NCBI GenBank assembly: GCA_021826695.1
Contig: JAKAYS010000006.1
Span: 1 to 48,236 of the forward strand
Origin: Acidobacteriota bacterium
GTDB taxonomy: Bacteria; Acidobacteriota; Terriglobia; Terriglobales; Acidobacteriaceae
Direction: 5' to 3'
Length of the DNA stretch: 48,236 nt
In this document: positions 12,438 through 22,506 of the stretch, piece by piece
Position numbering within the stretch: position 1 is the first letter of the stretch
Layout: each line of letters opens with the position of its first letter
The notes under the pieces: generated by a model
Seen by the model: only the letters and a program-made list of their open reading frames with translations
What the model was told of the DNA's origin: nothing
Databases searched by the model: none
Made by a program: the position numbers and the translations under genes

Positions 12438-14426
12438 ATGGGCCATATCCGTGTACTTTCCGATCAGGTGGCGAACCAGATTGCCGCTGGCGAAGTGGTG
12501 GAGCGGCCTGCATCCGTCGTAAAAGAACTGTTGGAAAATTCTCTGGATGCGGGCGCGCAGCGCATCCGCATCGACGTGGAAGCAGGCGGACGCAAGCTGA
12601 TCCGCATCGCCGACGATGGCAGTGGCATGATGCGTGACGATGCAATGCTGGCCTTCGAGCGCCACGCCACTTCGAAGATCCGCTCCAGTGACGATCTGCT
12701 GAGTCTTGCGACCCTTGGCTTTCGCGGCGAGGCGCTGCCGTCGATTGCCTCTGTCGCGCGCGTGCATCTTACGACGCGCTCCGCAGAAGATACTGTCGGC
12801 ACGGAGATGGAAATTGCCGGGGGCAAGATCCTGCGCGTCGCCGACTTTGGCGGCCCGGTGGGGACCACGCTGACCATTCGCGATCTTTTCTTCAACACTC
12901 CCGCACGCAAGAAATTTTTGAAGTCGGAGCAGACGGAGCTGTCGCACATCGCCGCGCTGGCGACGCACTATGCGCTGGCGCATCCGTCGAAGCATTTCGA
13001 GCTACACTCAGCGACGCACGCCCTGGTGGAGGCACCGCCAGTGCAACACGCCTCGGAGCGTATTTTTCAGATCTTCGGGCGCGATGTTCTGGACCAGCTA
13101 TTGCCTGTCGCGGCTGAAACCAACTTCGAGCGCGCCGGTCTTCCCGAGCCGCCGCCGTGGAAGCGCGAGCCGGACTGGCAGCCGCAACCGCCAGGCGCGC
13201 TGCGATTGCACGGATTTGCTTCGCGTCCGGAGCTACAAAAGCTAAATCGCAATTCCATTTATGTCTTCGTCAATCAACGGCTGATCCGCGACCGTCTCAT
13301 TCTGCATGCGCTCACAGAGGCCTACCGCAACATTCTTCCGCCCACGTCGTTTCCTGTTGTGCTGCTGTTTCTCGAAATGCCGCCGGAAGAAGTCGATGTG
13401 AATGTGCATCCGGCCAAGACAGAGGTCCGTTTCCGCCAGCAGTCGTTTGTTCATGATTTTGTGCGCGACGCGGTCCGCCATGCCTTGATACAAACGCGTC
13501 CAGCGGCCAGCTTTCTTAGTGCGCTGAGCCATCATGCGGTCATGACACCGTCGTTGGTGCCGGACATTTCGCCGCTGCCCGGAGCGCCGGAACCTGCCGA
13601 TGACGGGGTGCGGGGAGACCATCCGAGCACGGAAACTCACGTCTCAGAAGCGAGACGAGGGGCACCCATGTTGGCTGAGGGTTCGGATGGCGCTGAGGCC
13701 CAGGCGACAAGCGACGATCTAGATGCCTTCGATGTGGCGCGGTTTGAATTGCAGCCTCCCGCGTTGCCACCAGCGGCGCAGGTGTTGCCTTTTCGCGCGG
13801 AGGACTTTGCTGCAACAGAGGAAACTGCCGCGCCCAGCCTGCATGGGCTGGCGGACCTGCGGCCTCTGGGCCAGTTGGAAGAATCTTTCATTCTCGCGGT
13901 GAACGAAGAGGGTCTGTGGATCATCGACCAGCATGTGGCGCATGAGCGCGTGCTGTTTGAGAAGATCGTGCGTGATCGCAATGTCGAGCAGGTGCAACGC
14001 CAGCGGCTGTTGATGCCGGTGCTGATCGACCTGAAGCCGGATCAGATGCCGTTGTTTGCCGCCATTGCCGCCGAGCTGGAACGCAACGGTTTTGAAGCCG
14101 AACCTTTTGGCCCGCGCACGCTGGCCGTAAAAGCGACGCCGGTGGGCCTGGTCGGGCGGGAGCTGGAACGTACACTGATTGAGGTGCTGGAACAGACCGA
14201 GCGCGAGCAGCAGGTGGAAAACCTGGAAACCTTGCGGCTCCGCATTGCGGCCTCGATCGCGTGCCATGCGGCGATCAAAATCCATACGCCGCTGGAAATG
14301 GTCAAAATGGAGTGGCTGATCGCGGAACTGGCCAAAACCGAGCATCCAACTAGTTGTCCGCATGGGCGTCCCATCGTCCTACGGTATTCTTTAAGAGAGA
14401 TACAACGCGCATTCCAGCGTATTTAG
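12438..14426 (+). CDS. mutL: DNA mismatch repair protein MutL
   Basis: GHKL ATPase and nicking endonuclease linking MutS recognition to strand excision. Seen: NQIAAGEVVERPASVVKEL, DDGSGM, HATSKI and GFRGEAL in the ATPase domain (residues 10-110); a transducer domain to about 330; a variable linker to about 460; and a C-terminal dimerisation domain. The endonuclease metal motif DQHVAHERVLFE starts at Asp497, and CPHGRP starts at Cys640, so this is the nicking type of MutL. At 662 residues it is a normal length. The ATG at 12438 lacks a visible Shine-Dalgarno sequence, and TACAAT at 12423-12428 sits unusually close to it. The AlkZ-related gene starts 67 bases downstream, suggesting a DNA-maintenance cluster. 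Confidence 0.97.
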   Translation: MGHIRVLSDQVANQIAAGEVVERPASVVKELLENSLDAGAQRIRIDVEAGGRKLIRIADDGSGMMRDDAMLAFERHATSKIRSSDDLLSLATLGFRGEALPSIASVARVHLTTRSAEDTVGTEMEIAGGKILRVADFGGPVGTTLTIRDLFFNTPARKKFLKSEQTELSHIAALATHYALAHPSKHFELHSATHALVEAPPVQHASERIFQIFGRDVLDQLLPVAAETNFERAGLPEPPPWKREPDWQPQPPGALRLHGFASRPELQKLNRNSIYVFVNQRLIRDRLILHALTEAYRNILPPTSFPVVLLFLEMPPEEVDVNVHPAKTEVRFRQQSFVHDFVRDAVRHALIQTRPAASFLSALSHHAVMTPSLVPDISPLPGAPEPADDGVRGDHPSTETHVSEARRGAPMLAEGSDGAEAQATSDDLDAFDVARFELQPPALPPAAQVLPFRAEDFAATEETAAPSLHGLADLRPLGQLEESFILAVNEEGLWIIDQHVAHERVLFEKIVRDRNVEQVQRQRLLMPVLIDLKPDQMPLFAAIAAELERNGFEAEPFGPRTLAVKATPVGLVGRELERTLIEVLEQTEREQQVENLETLRLRIAASIACHAAIKIHTPLEMVKMEWLIAELAKTEHPTSCPHGRPIVLRYSLREIQRAFQRI

Positions 14427-14493
14427 TACGGCAGCCCACAGGAAAAACCTGGATCTGGCTGCGAATCGCAACATACTCGGAAGAAGGACATTT

Positions 14494-16635
14494 TTGAACG
14501 CGGACCAACTTAAATCGGCAAGGCTGGCTCGTTGGAGCCAGAACGGAGAAGCACGGCTCACGCTGGAAGCAGCAGCGGAGTGGCTCAACACAATTGGCTT
14601 CTGCCCTTATTTGCCCATGGGCCTCACTGGTGCTGTACCGATTGCCAGCTTTGTGGAGGCGGTCATTGGCCGTCCCGCCCAGGTTCCCAGCGCGGGGGAA
14701 CGTTCGCGCGCGTTGGAGCTTCTGGTTCGGCTGATTGAAAACTCCATGGCAGTGCCGCTGAAACTGGGCGCGTCGTTGGGTGAGCAGCCGGACTATGTCG
14801 TCAGTCCGGAGGTGCTGCGCTATGTGTACGCGCTGCGCGGTGAGCGAAATATCAAGACCGGCCCGTCTACCGTTGGCAATGAAAAAGTGACGCCGTTGGC
14901 TCTGCATTGCTGGGAGGCGATCCAGCAACAGGGGCCGCTCGACGTGCCTGCGCTTCAACCGATTCTTGGCCGAGACATTACGGAAGCGGCCATTGCACGC
15001 GCATTGCAGGAACTATGGACGTGCATGTACGTTTTCCCGATTTTGAGTGTCACTGGTAAGACTGCCCAGTGGGAGCTGCTTTCCCGCCGTTTTCCAGAGC
15101 AGGTCGCCGCGGGCGCCAACACTGGGCATGCCGAGGCGCAGTCCGCCATGGTCTCGCTCTATCTGCACGCAGCGGTGGCCGCTACGGAAGAAGAGGTTTT
15201 TGCATTTCTTTCTCCGCTGGCCGCCCAGTCGAAGCTGCGCGAAGTGGTGCGCGGATTGGGTTCCATGCGGCAACTGGACATCATCGACATTGGCGGCAGG
15301 TCGCACGTATGTCTCCAAGGTGGACTTCTGCCGGAGATGGTGGCGCAGCTTTCCGAGGAACAACTGGGAGCTACGCCAGCAGAGTCGGAGATCGAGATTG
15401 AGGTAGCGCCGCTGGAGCCCGGTCGAGAATCGGCGCAGGATTTGGCGCGCGAGCCGCAGCGGCCGTGGCGACCCAGACCCCAGGGAGATTCCCAGGAGCC
15501 GGGTGAGCCGAAAAGATTTTCCCCGAAAAAATTTGTGCCGAAGCAGTTTGCCCCCAGAAAATTTGCAGCAGGCAGTTCGGCATCGGGAGATTCTGCCCCC
15601 AAGCGATTTGCGATTCGAGCTTCTGGAGACAGGGCGAGATCAGGTTCCGGCGGATATGGTCGCGGACGCTCTGAGGAGCGGGGCGGACCTCGTTCCGGCA
15701 CAGGAAGCACATCGCGCTTTTCAGCCTCAGGCGCTGGGGGCGCCTATTCGCCGCGTCCGCGCAGCTTCGCTCCACGCGATGGGGAGACCCTTGGTGAGGG
15801 AAGGCCGCCTCGCCTGGATGCCGCAGGCAAGCCAGCGACGCGTGGCCTGGGAGAACGGGCCAAGCGCTGGGAGAAATCGGGCGAAGGCGCGGGCGGTCGT
15901 CCAAGCGGAGGCAAGAGTTTCGCGCCCCGTTCATCAGGCTTTCAACCTTCGGGATTTAAGTCTCCCGGCTTTAAGTCTTCAGGATTCAAGCCAGCGGGAG
16001 CCAAGCCGTGGGTGTCGAAAGGCGCTTCCTTCAAAGGTGGAGCATCGAAGCCGTGGACTCCACGAGCTTCCACTGGAGCGGGGGCCTCTGGGTTTGCTGC
16101 GCGAGAACGCGGAGAACAAGGAGAAGGAGAACGTCCGAAGCGCTGGGATAAGTCCGGCCCAGGTGCTGGAGCCAGATCCGCAGCGCGCAAGCCCTCTGGA
16201 TTTACATCTTCAGGATTCAAGTCCGCTGGCGCAAAATCCGTCGATAGCAGGTCAAAAGGCCCAAAATCGTTCGGAGGCAAGTCGTTCGGAGCCAAGCCAG
16301 CCGGATCGAAGCCCTGGGCGTCCAAAGGAGCTTCATCCAGAGTCGGGGCTGCACGTTCCTACGCGGCCAGAACAACTGACGGCGCAGCGCCTCGACGCGA
16401 GAGCAAAACCTTCGGCAAGGCAGGAACTGCAAAGCCCTGGACCAAGCGAGTTTCCGCTGATAGAGGCGAGGCTGGCGACAAGCCGAAACGCCGCGAGAGA
16501 ACGGATTCATCAGCAGGGGAAAAGGGTGGGGCCAAGCCATTCTGGTCGAAAAATCCTCGTGGCGGGAAGGGGTCCGCGGCTGGCTCTCGCAGCAACCGGC
16601 CTAAAGGAAAGAAAAAGGCCGGGAAGAAGAAATGA
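14494..16635 (+). CDS. AlkZ-related winged-helix protein with long basic low-complexity tail
   Basis: A 713-residue protein in two parts. Residues 1 to about 300 (AAEWLNTIGFCPYLP, ASFVEAVIGR, EAIQQQGPLDVPAL) resemble the AlkZ-related winged-helix group, whose relatives include the DNA glycosylases AlkZ/YcaQ. This assignment is by pattern only. Residues 320-713 are extremely rich in Gly, Ser, Lys, Pro and Arg, with many FKS/FKP, AKPW and SKGAS repeats, and should be disordered and nucleic-acid binding. A module starting GERAKRWEKSG (about residue 453) recurs as GERPKRWDKSG (about 545). The start is TTG with AAGGA at 14484-14488. The stop overlaps the cmk start by four bases (ATGA). The mutL neighbour supports, but does not prove, a DNA-repair role. 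Confidence 0.75.
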   Translation: MNADQLKSARLARWSQNGEARLTLEAAAEWLNTIGFCPYLPMGLTGAVPIASFVEAVIGRPAQVPSAGERSRALELLVRLIENSMAVPLKLGASLGEQPDYVVSPEVLRYVYALRGERNIKTGPSTVGNEKVTPLALHCWEAIQQQGPLDVPALQPILGRDITEAAIARALQELWTCMYVFPILSVTGKTAQWELLSRRFPEQVAAGANTGHAEAQSAMVSLYLHAAVAATEEEVFAFLSPLAAQSKLREVVRGLGSMRQLDIIDIGGRSHVCLQGGLLPEMVAQLSEEQLGATPAESEIEIEVAPLEPGRESAQDLAREPQRPWRPRPQGDSQEPGEPKRFSPKKFVPKQFAPRKFAAGSSASGDSAPKRFAIRASGDRARSGSGGYGRGRSEERGGPRSGTGSTSRFSASGAGGAYSPRPRSFAPRDGETLGEGRPPRLDAAGKPATRGLGERAKRWEKSGEGAGGRPSGGKSFAPRSSGFQPSGFKSPGFKSSGFKPAGAKPWVSKGASFKGGASKPWTPRASTGAGASGFAARERGEQGEGERPKRWDKSGPGAGARSAARKPSGFTSSGFKSAGAKSVDSRSKGPKSFGGKSFGAKPAGSKPWASKGASSRVGAARSYAARTTDGAAPRRESKTFGKAGTAKPWTKRVSADRGEAGDKPKRRERTDSSAGEKGGAKPFWSKNPRGGKGSAAGSRSNRPKGKKKAGKKK

Positions 16636-17354
16636 CTGCGCCCGTTGAACCAACGGCGAGCGGCACGCGACGGTTGCACCCGGTAATTGCCATTGATGGA
16701 CCGGCGGGAGCCGGCAAAAGCACTCTGGCGAGCCATTTGGCGCGACGTTTCGGATTTCTCAATTTGGAGACCGGCGCCATGTATCGCGCGCTGGCGCTCA
16801 AGGCGCTGGAAGGCACAACAGCGCTGGATGACGAATCTTCTTTAATGCGGCTGGCCGAGACGACGCATATTGTTTTGGAGTCGCGCCCCAATGAGAGCAA
16901 CCGCGTTTTGCTGGATGGCGCAGACGTGACGGCGCGCATTCGCGAGAAGGACGTGGCCGAGGCCGCCTCGCAAGTAAGCGTCCATCCACGAGTGCGGGCC
17001 TGGATGGTGGAACGCCAGCGCGCTATGGGTGCGCGGGGCGGCGTGGTCATGGAGGGCCGGGACATTGGCACGCATGTATTTCCGGATGCAGAGGTAAAGA
17101 TATTCCTCGATGCCGCCGATGCCGTGCGCGGGGAGCGACGATTTTTGCAGGATGCTGCCGCCGGCAAAGCTCCCACGCAGGAGGCCGTCCTGGCTGCCGT
17201 GCGCGACCGCGATGCCAGAGATCGAAATCGTGCTGCCTCGCCATTGCAACCTGCACCCGATGCGGTGCATCTGGACTCGTCGAGTATGACCCTGGAAGAG
17301 GTATGCGCGCGCGCGGAAGCCCTGGTACAGGAAAAGATTTCCGCCGGGACGTGA
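16632..17354 (+). CDS. cmk: Cytidylate kinase
   Basis: Phosphorylates CMP and dCMP to the diphosphates in the cytoplasm. Seen: P-loop GPAGAGKST at residues 23-31, then NLETGAMYRALAL, and the EGRDIGTHVFPDAEVKIFLDA core with RDRDARDRNRAASPL in the lid region. At 240 residues it is slightly longer than usual because of about 15 extra N-terminal residues. The ATG overlaps the upstream stop as ATGA, implying translational coupling to the AlkZ-related gene. Confidence 0.96.
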   Translation: MTAPVEPTASGTRRLHPVIAIDGPAGAGKSTLASHLARRFGFLNLETGAMYRALALKALEGTTALDDESSLMRLAETTHIVLESRPNESNRVLLDGADVTARIREKDVAEAASQVSVHPRVRAWMVERQRAMGARGGVVMEGRDIGTHVFPDAEVKIFLDAADAVRGERRFLQDAAAGKAPTQEAVLAAVRDRDARDRNRAASPLQPAPDAVHLDSSSMTLEEVCARAEALVQEKISAGT

Positions 17355-17404
17355 TCGCTACCGTATGTACCTGTGGATCGAGGACGCCGTGTGGAACGAA
17401 ACCA

Positions 17405-17433
17405 TCTCTATATAATCGTTAGAATCATAGAGA
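17405..17433 (+). promoter_or_regulatory. Candidate promoter with inverted-repeat operator
   Basis: A perfect TATAAT (17411-17416) overlaps a perfect 7-bp inverted repeat, TCTCTAT (17405-17411) and ATAGAGA (17427-17433), with a 15-base spacer. No convincing -35 box is seen. The position suits a repressor site for the small gene at 17465 and the TonB-dependent receptor behind it. The regulator is unknown. Confidence 0.5.
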
Positions 17434-17464
17434 GCCTGAGACAGAAGCTGCTCATCGATACGCC

Positions 17465-17761
17465 ATGCAACCTAAGTCTCCAGTCCGATCCAGTAAAGTA
17501 GCCATCGCCGCCAGCATCGTCCTGGTGCTGATGGCGATGATGCTGCCAGTATGCCACTTGCATCCGTTGCTGGATAAAGGCGTTCCGGACCACTGCACGA
17601 TCTGCGTATCTCTCCATGCCGCATTGCCGATGAGCGTGCATGTGCAGCAGGCGGTCAGCCTGCTATCTCTGGGACGCATTATCATCGCCTCGGTACAGAG
17701 GCAATTGGGTTTAGTTCCGCGTTTTGCCGCAAGTCGCGCTCCACCTCTCACTGCCTGCTGA
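17465..17761 (+). CDS. Small Cys/His-rich membrane-anchored or exported protein
   Basis: A 98-residue protein I cannot assign to a family with confidence. It has a basic N-terminus, one hydrophobic segment (IAASIVLVLMAMMLPV), then CHLHPLLDKGVPDHC and TICVSLHAALP. The cluster Cys-x-His, Asp-His-Cys-x2-Cys and His within about 25 residues suggests metal or redox chemistry on the outer side of the membrane, loosely like DUF2946 proteins. It sits between a candidate operator and a TonB-dependent receptor, so a joint role in metal or metal-complex uptake is a reasonable guess. The ATG has no strong ribosome site. Confidence 0.55.
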   Translation: MQPKSPVRSSKVAIAASIVLVLMAMMLPVCHLHPLLDKGVPDHCTICVSLHAALPMSVHVQQAVSLLSLGRIIIASVQRQLGLVPRFAASRAPPLTAC

Positions 17762-17821
17762 TCCCATTCTCCAAAAAATTATCGATCGCAGCTTTATTCA
17801 CCTTCTGAGAGGAATTTCCTT

Positions 17822-20437
17822 ATGAGGCGTGCGGCATATTTGCTGACACTTGCAGTTATTTTTCTATGTTTTCTGGCAAAACCCTCTTCCGTCCGGGGGC
17901 AGGGTGGCACGGGTGGAAGCGTACATGGCACGGTGGTGGATGCGACGGGCGCCAGTATTCCTGGTGCCAAGGTCGAGTTGGTCAATCCTGTCAGCGGTCT
18001 GCATCGAACCACCACCACAGATGCGTCCGGCAGTTTCTCGATCCTGAACGTGCCTTTCCAAAGCTATCATCTGTCCATCACGGCCCCAGGATTCAATGCA
18101 GTCCATCACGATATCAAGCTGTTTACGTCCGTCCCGGTCGATTTAAATCTGCCCATGGACGTCGCCACTTCCAACCAGACCGTTACGGTGTCGATCGACA
18201 GCGGGGACCTGTTGAGTGGCAATCCCAGCTACCACACGAACATCGACATGTCGAAGTTCGGCAAGGTCCCGGATGACGATGCGCAGAACGGACTCAGCGG
18301 GGCCATTACACTGGCAAGCCCTGGTATTGTCGCAGACTCCAACGGCATGTTCCATCCGCTTGGCGAGCACGCGGACACCACCATCAGCATGGATGGAGAA
18401 CCGGACTCCGACCAGCAGAGCCGCAACTTCACCAATCAACTGACTTCCCACGCCATCCAGTCCATGAAGATCATCAACGGCATCATTCCACCTGAGTATG
18501 GCGACAAAGTCAGTTTGATCGTGCAGACAACCACGAAGTCCGGCCTGGGAGATTTTGCTCCGACGGGAAGCATCACCAGCACCTATGGTTCATTTGGTAC
18601 AACTTCTCTCGATGTCAATATTGGGGAGGGAAGCAATAAGTGGGGCAACTTTGTGGACATGAACGGTCTGAACGGCGGACGTTTTATGGACACTCCTGAG
18701 TTCACCGTCATCCATGCCCACGGCAACAACGAAAACTTTTTTGAACGGATCGATTATGACCCTACGGCCAAGGACACGCTGCATCTGGACTTGAATGCCG
18801 CGCGGACCTGGGCCCAGAATCCCAACCAATTTGACCAGCAAGCTCTGGGGCAAGACCAGCGCGACCAGATTTTCACCTACAATATCGCGGGATTCTGGAC
18901 GCATGTCCTGAATGCAAGGTCCCTGTTCGATGTCAACACCTACATTCGCCAGGACAACTTCCACTACTACCCCAGCGCGAACATTTTTGCCGATACTCCC
19001 GCCACGCTCTCCCAAAGCCGACGCCTGCAAAATGCTGGCATCCATGCCGATTATGCTTACGCTCACGGCATCCACAACATTAAGGCCGGGGCCGCGCTGG
19101 ACCAAACCATCCTGAATGAAGGTTTTGGCTTTGGGATTACCAGTGCTACCTACAATGCTGTTTGCCAACAGGCAGATGGGACTCCTGTCGTCGCGCCGGG
19201 CGTAACCAATCCGTCGCAGTGCGTGGCCGCTGGATATCAGCCCAACCCGAATTTCCTGCCCGGAGAACTGCAATACGATCTGACCCGCAACGGTCACTTC
19301 TTTACCTTCAAAGGCCGCACGGACATCAAGGCAGAGGCACTCTATTTTCAGGACAATATCGTCTGGCATAACTGGCAGTTCTTGATTGGCGCCCGTGGCG
19401 ACAACTATAACGGCCTCAGCCGCAAGTACATGTTGGAGCCGCGCACCGGCGCGACCTACCAACTGCCGACCGGGACGATCATTTCGGCTGGGTATGCGCG
19501 TCTCATGCCCACTCCTTATAACGAGAACCTGATTTTATCCAGCTATACGGGAAACGGAGGATTGGCCAACAATCTGGGGGCCTTCGGACAACACGCACTG
19601 ACTCCCGCAACCCGCAACCAATATAACGTTGGTCTGCAACAGGGAATCGGGAAATATGTCGTCATCAGCGCCCAGTATTTCTGGAAATATACGAAAGGGG
19701 ATTATGACTTCGACGTGATCCTGAACACGCCCCTGACGTTTCCCATCCAGTGGAAGAAGTCCGACATTACCGGGGCGGACGCGGAAGTTACTCTGGTGCC
19801 GATCCATGGCATTTCTGCCTACGTCACCATGGGCCATTCGCACTCATTGTTCTATCCGCCAGAGATCGGCGGCATTATCTTCAACAACAATACGAATGCC
19901 GTGAGCTCTGAACCTTTCCTGATCGACCACGATCAAGTATATGAGCAGAATTCCCATGTGCAGTATCAGCCCAAGGCAAATGGGCCTTGGTACGGATTTA
20001 CCTGGCGGTATGAAAGCGGCATGGTTGCTGGCAACGTGCCGTTTGGAACTGCGCCTGGGGTGCCGATCAGCCTGACATACCTGACGCCGGACCAGCAACA
20101 GCAAATCAAATTGAGCTGCAATGGAGTGTACGCAACATTGAATGCTCCTTTGACGAGTTGTCTGCCGTCGCAGATCAATTCCCCGCTGGTTTATATTCCC
20201 GCTGCGGGGACGTATACGCCGTACGCGAACCCGCCTCGCGTTGCGCCGCGCAGCCTGTTCGATATGGATGCCGGCTGGCAGAACATTTTCCATAAAGCAC
20301 ATAACCAGACGGACCTGCTTGTGACGGCCACCAATATCGCAAATAAAGATGCACTGTACAACTACCTTTCAACGTTCAGCGGGACGCACTTTATACCCCC
20401 GCGCATGATTACCGTCTCGGCGACGTTCAATTTCTAG
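17822..20437 (+). CDS. TonB-dependent outer-membrane receptor with carboxypeptidase-regulatory-like domain
   Basis: An 871-residue outer-membrane protein. Seen: signal peptide (AAYLLTLAVIFLCFLAKPSSVRG then Q), a carboxypeptidase-regulatory-like domain at about 30-120 (GTVVDATGASIPGAKVEL, TDASGSFSILNVP), a plug region with TISMDGEPDSD (about 185-195) and IIPPEYGDKVS, then a beta-barrel of alternating aromatic strands ending in ATFNF with a terminal Phe, the usual sorting signal. This architecture is characteristic of acidobacterial receptors. GAGAGGAA lies 10 bases or so before the ATG. The substrate is unknown; no SusD or polysaccharide genes are beside it. The Cys/His-rich small gene upstream hints at a metal or chelate. 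A clear terminator follows. Confidence 0.9.
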   Translation: MRRAAYLLTLAVIFLCFLAKPSSVRGQGGTGGSVHGTVVDATGASIPGAKVELVNPVSGLHRTTTTDASGSFSILNVPFQSYHLSITAPGFNAVHHDIKLFTSVPVDLNLPMDVATSNQTVTVSIDSGDLLSGNPSYHTNIDMSKFGKVPDDDAQNGLSGAITLASPGIVADSNGMFHPLGEHADTTISMDGEPDSDQQSRNFTNQLTSHAIQSMKIINGIIPPEYGDKVSLIVQTTTKSGLGDFAPTGSITSTYGSFGTTSLDVNIGEGSNKWGNFVDMNGLNGGRFMDTPEFTVIHAHGNNENFFERIDYDPTAKDTLHLDLNAARTWAQNPNQFDQQALGQDQRDQIFTYNIAGFWTHVLNARSLFDVNTYIRQDNFHYYPSANIFADTPATLSQSRRLQNAGIHADYAYAHGIHNIKAGAALDQTILNEGFGFGITSATYNAVCQQADGTPVVAPGVTNPSQCVAAGYQPNPNFLPGELQYDLTRNGHFFTFKGRTDIKAEALYFQDNIVWHNWQFLIGARGDNYNGLSRKYMLEPRTGATYQLPTGTIISAGYARLMPTPYNENLILSSYTGNGGLANNLGAFGQHALTPATRNQYNVGLQQGIGKYVVISAQYFWKYTKGDYDFDVILNTPLTFPIQWKKSDITGADAEVTLVPIHGISAYVTMGHSHSLFYPPEIGGIIFNNNTNAVSSEPFLIDHDQVYEQNSHVQYQPKANGPWYGFTWRYESGMVAGNVPFGTAPGVPISLTYLTPDQQQQIKLSCNGVYATLNAPLTSCLPSQINSPLVYIPAAGTYTPYANPPRVAPRSLFDMDAGWQNIFHKAHNQTDLLVTATNIANKDALYNYLSTFSGTHFIPPRMITVSATFNF

Positions 20438-20484
20438 TATGATTCGGTTGAGACATCCTCCACGGTTCCTTCCCCAGAACAGCA

Positions 20485-20523
20485 CGGAGCAAGATGGCGC
20501 GGCCATTTTGCTCCGATTTTTTT
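20485..20523 (+). terminator. Rho-independent terminator after the TonB-dependent receptor
   Basis: CGGAGCAA (20485-20492) pairs with TTGCTCCG (20508-20515), extended by ATGGC/GCCAT around a GCG loop, and followed by seven T residues (20517-20523). It separates the receptor from pyrG. Confidence 0.9.
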
Positions 20524-20554
20524 CTCGCTTCCCCGCCTCCATCTGCGAAAATAG

Positions 20555-22279
<1,725 letters not shown>

Positions 22280-22295
22280 AGATAGCAGATCGAAA

Positions 22296-22420
22296 GAGTC
22301 ATTCTGAACGAAGGTCGGTCGCCGCGGCGACGCGACCGAAGTGAAGAATCCAGACAATATTGTCTAAATGGACGGAGCAAGAATTTTCTGGATCCTTCAC
22401 TACGCTCAGGATGACGAACC
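22296..22420. repeat. Dispersed palindromic element, copy B (full)
   Basis: Left end GAGTCATTCTGAACGAAGG, then a GGTCGCCGCGGCGAC core and GAAGTGAAGAATCCAG; the right end is an inverted counterpart, TCTGGATCCTTCACTACG and CTCAGGATGACG. The middle is unrelated AT-rich sequence. It fills the pyrG-uppP gap. Transcribed, it could fold into a long hairpin. Confidence 0.8.
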
Positions 22421-22424
22421 TAAT

Positions 22425-22456
22425 TCTTTTAATTACCGTATCTTTTAATTACCGTA
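22425..22456 (+). repeat. Perfect 16-bp tandem duplication upstream of uppP
   Basis: TCTTTTAATTACCGTA occurs twice in direct succession (22425-22440 and 22441-22456), about 50 bases before the uppP start. It is AT-rich relative to its surroundings. Confidence 0.9.
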
Positions 22457-22506
22457 TCTGTGGATCCGCACTAAAGATTTTCAAAAGAAAGGTTCCCAGG
22501 ATTTAC

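Noticed and set aside
15503-16648. 381-codon alternative frame inside the low-complexity tail region
   Set aside because: It exists because the repetitive GC-rich tail lacks stops in several frames. The main frame keeps clean protein repeats, while this frame has no start signal.
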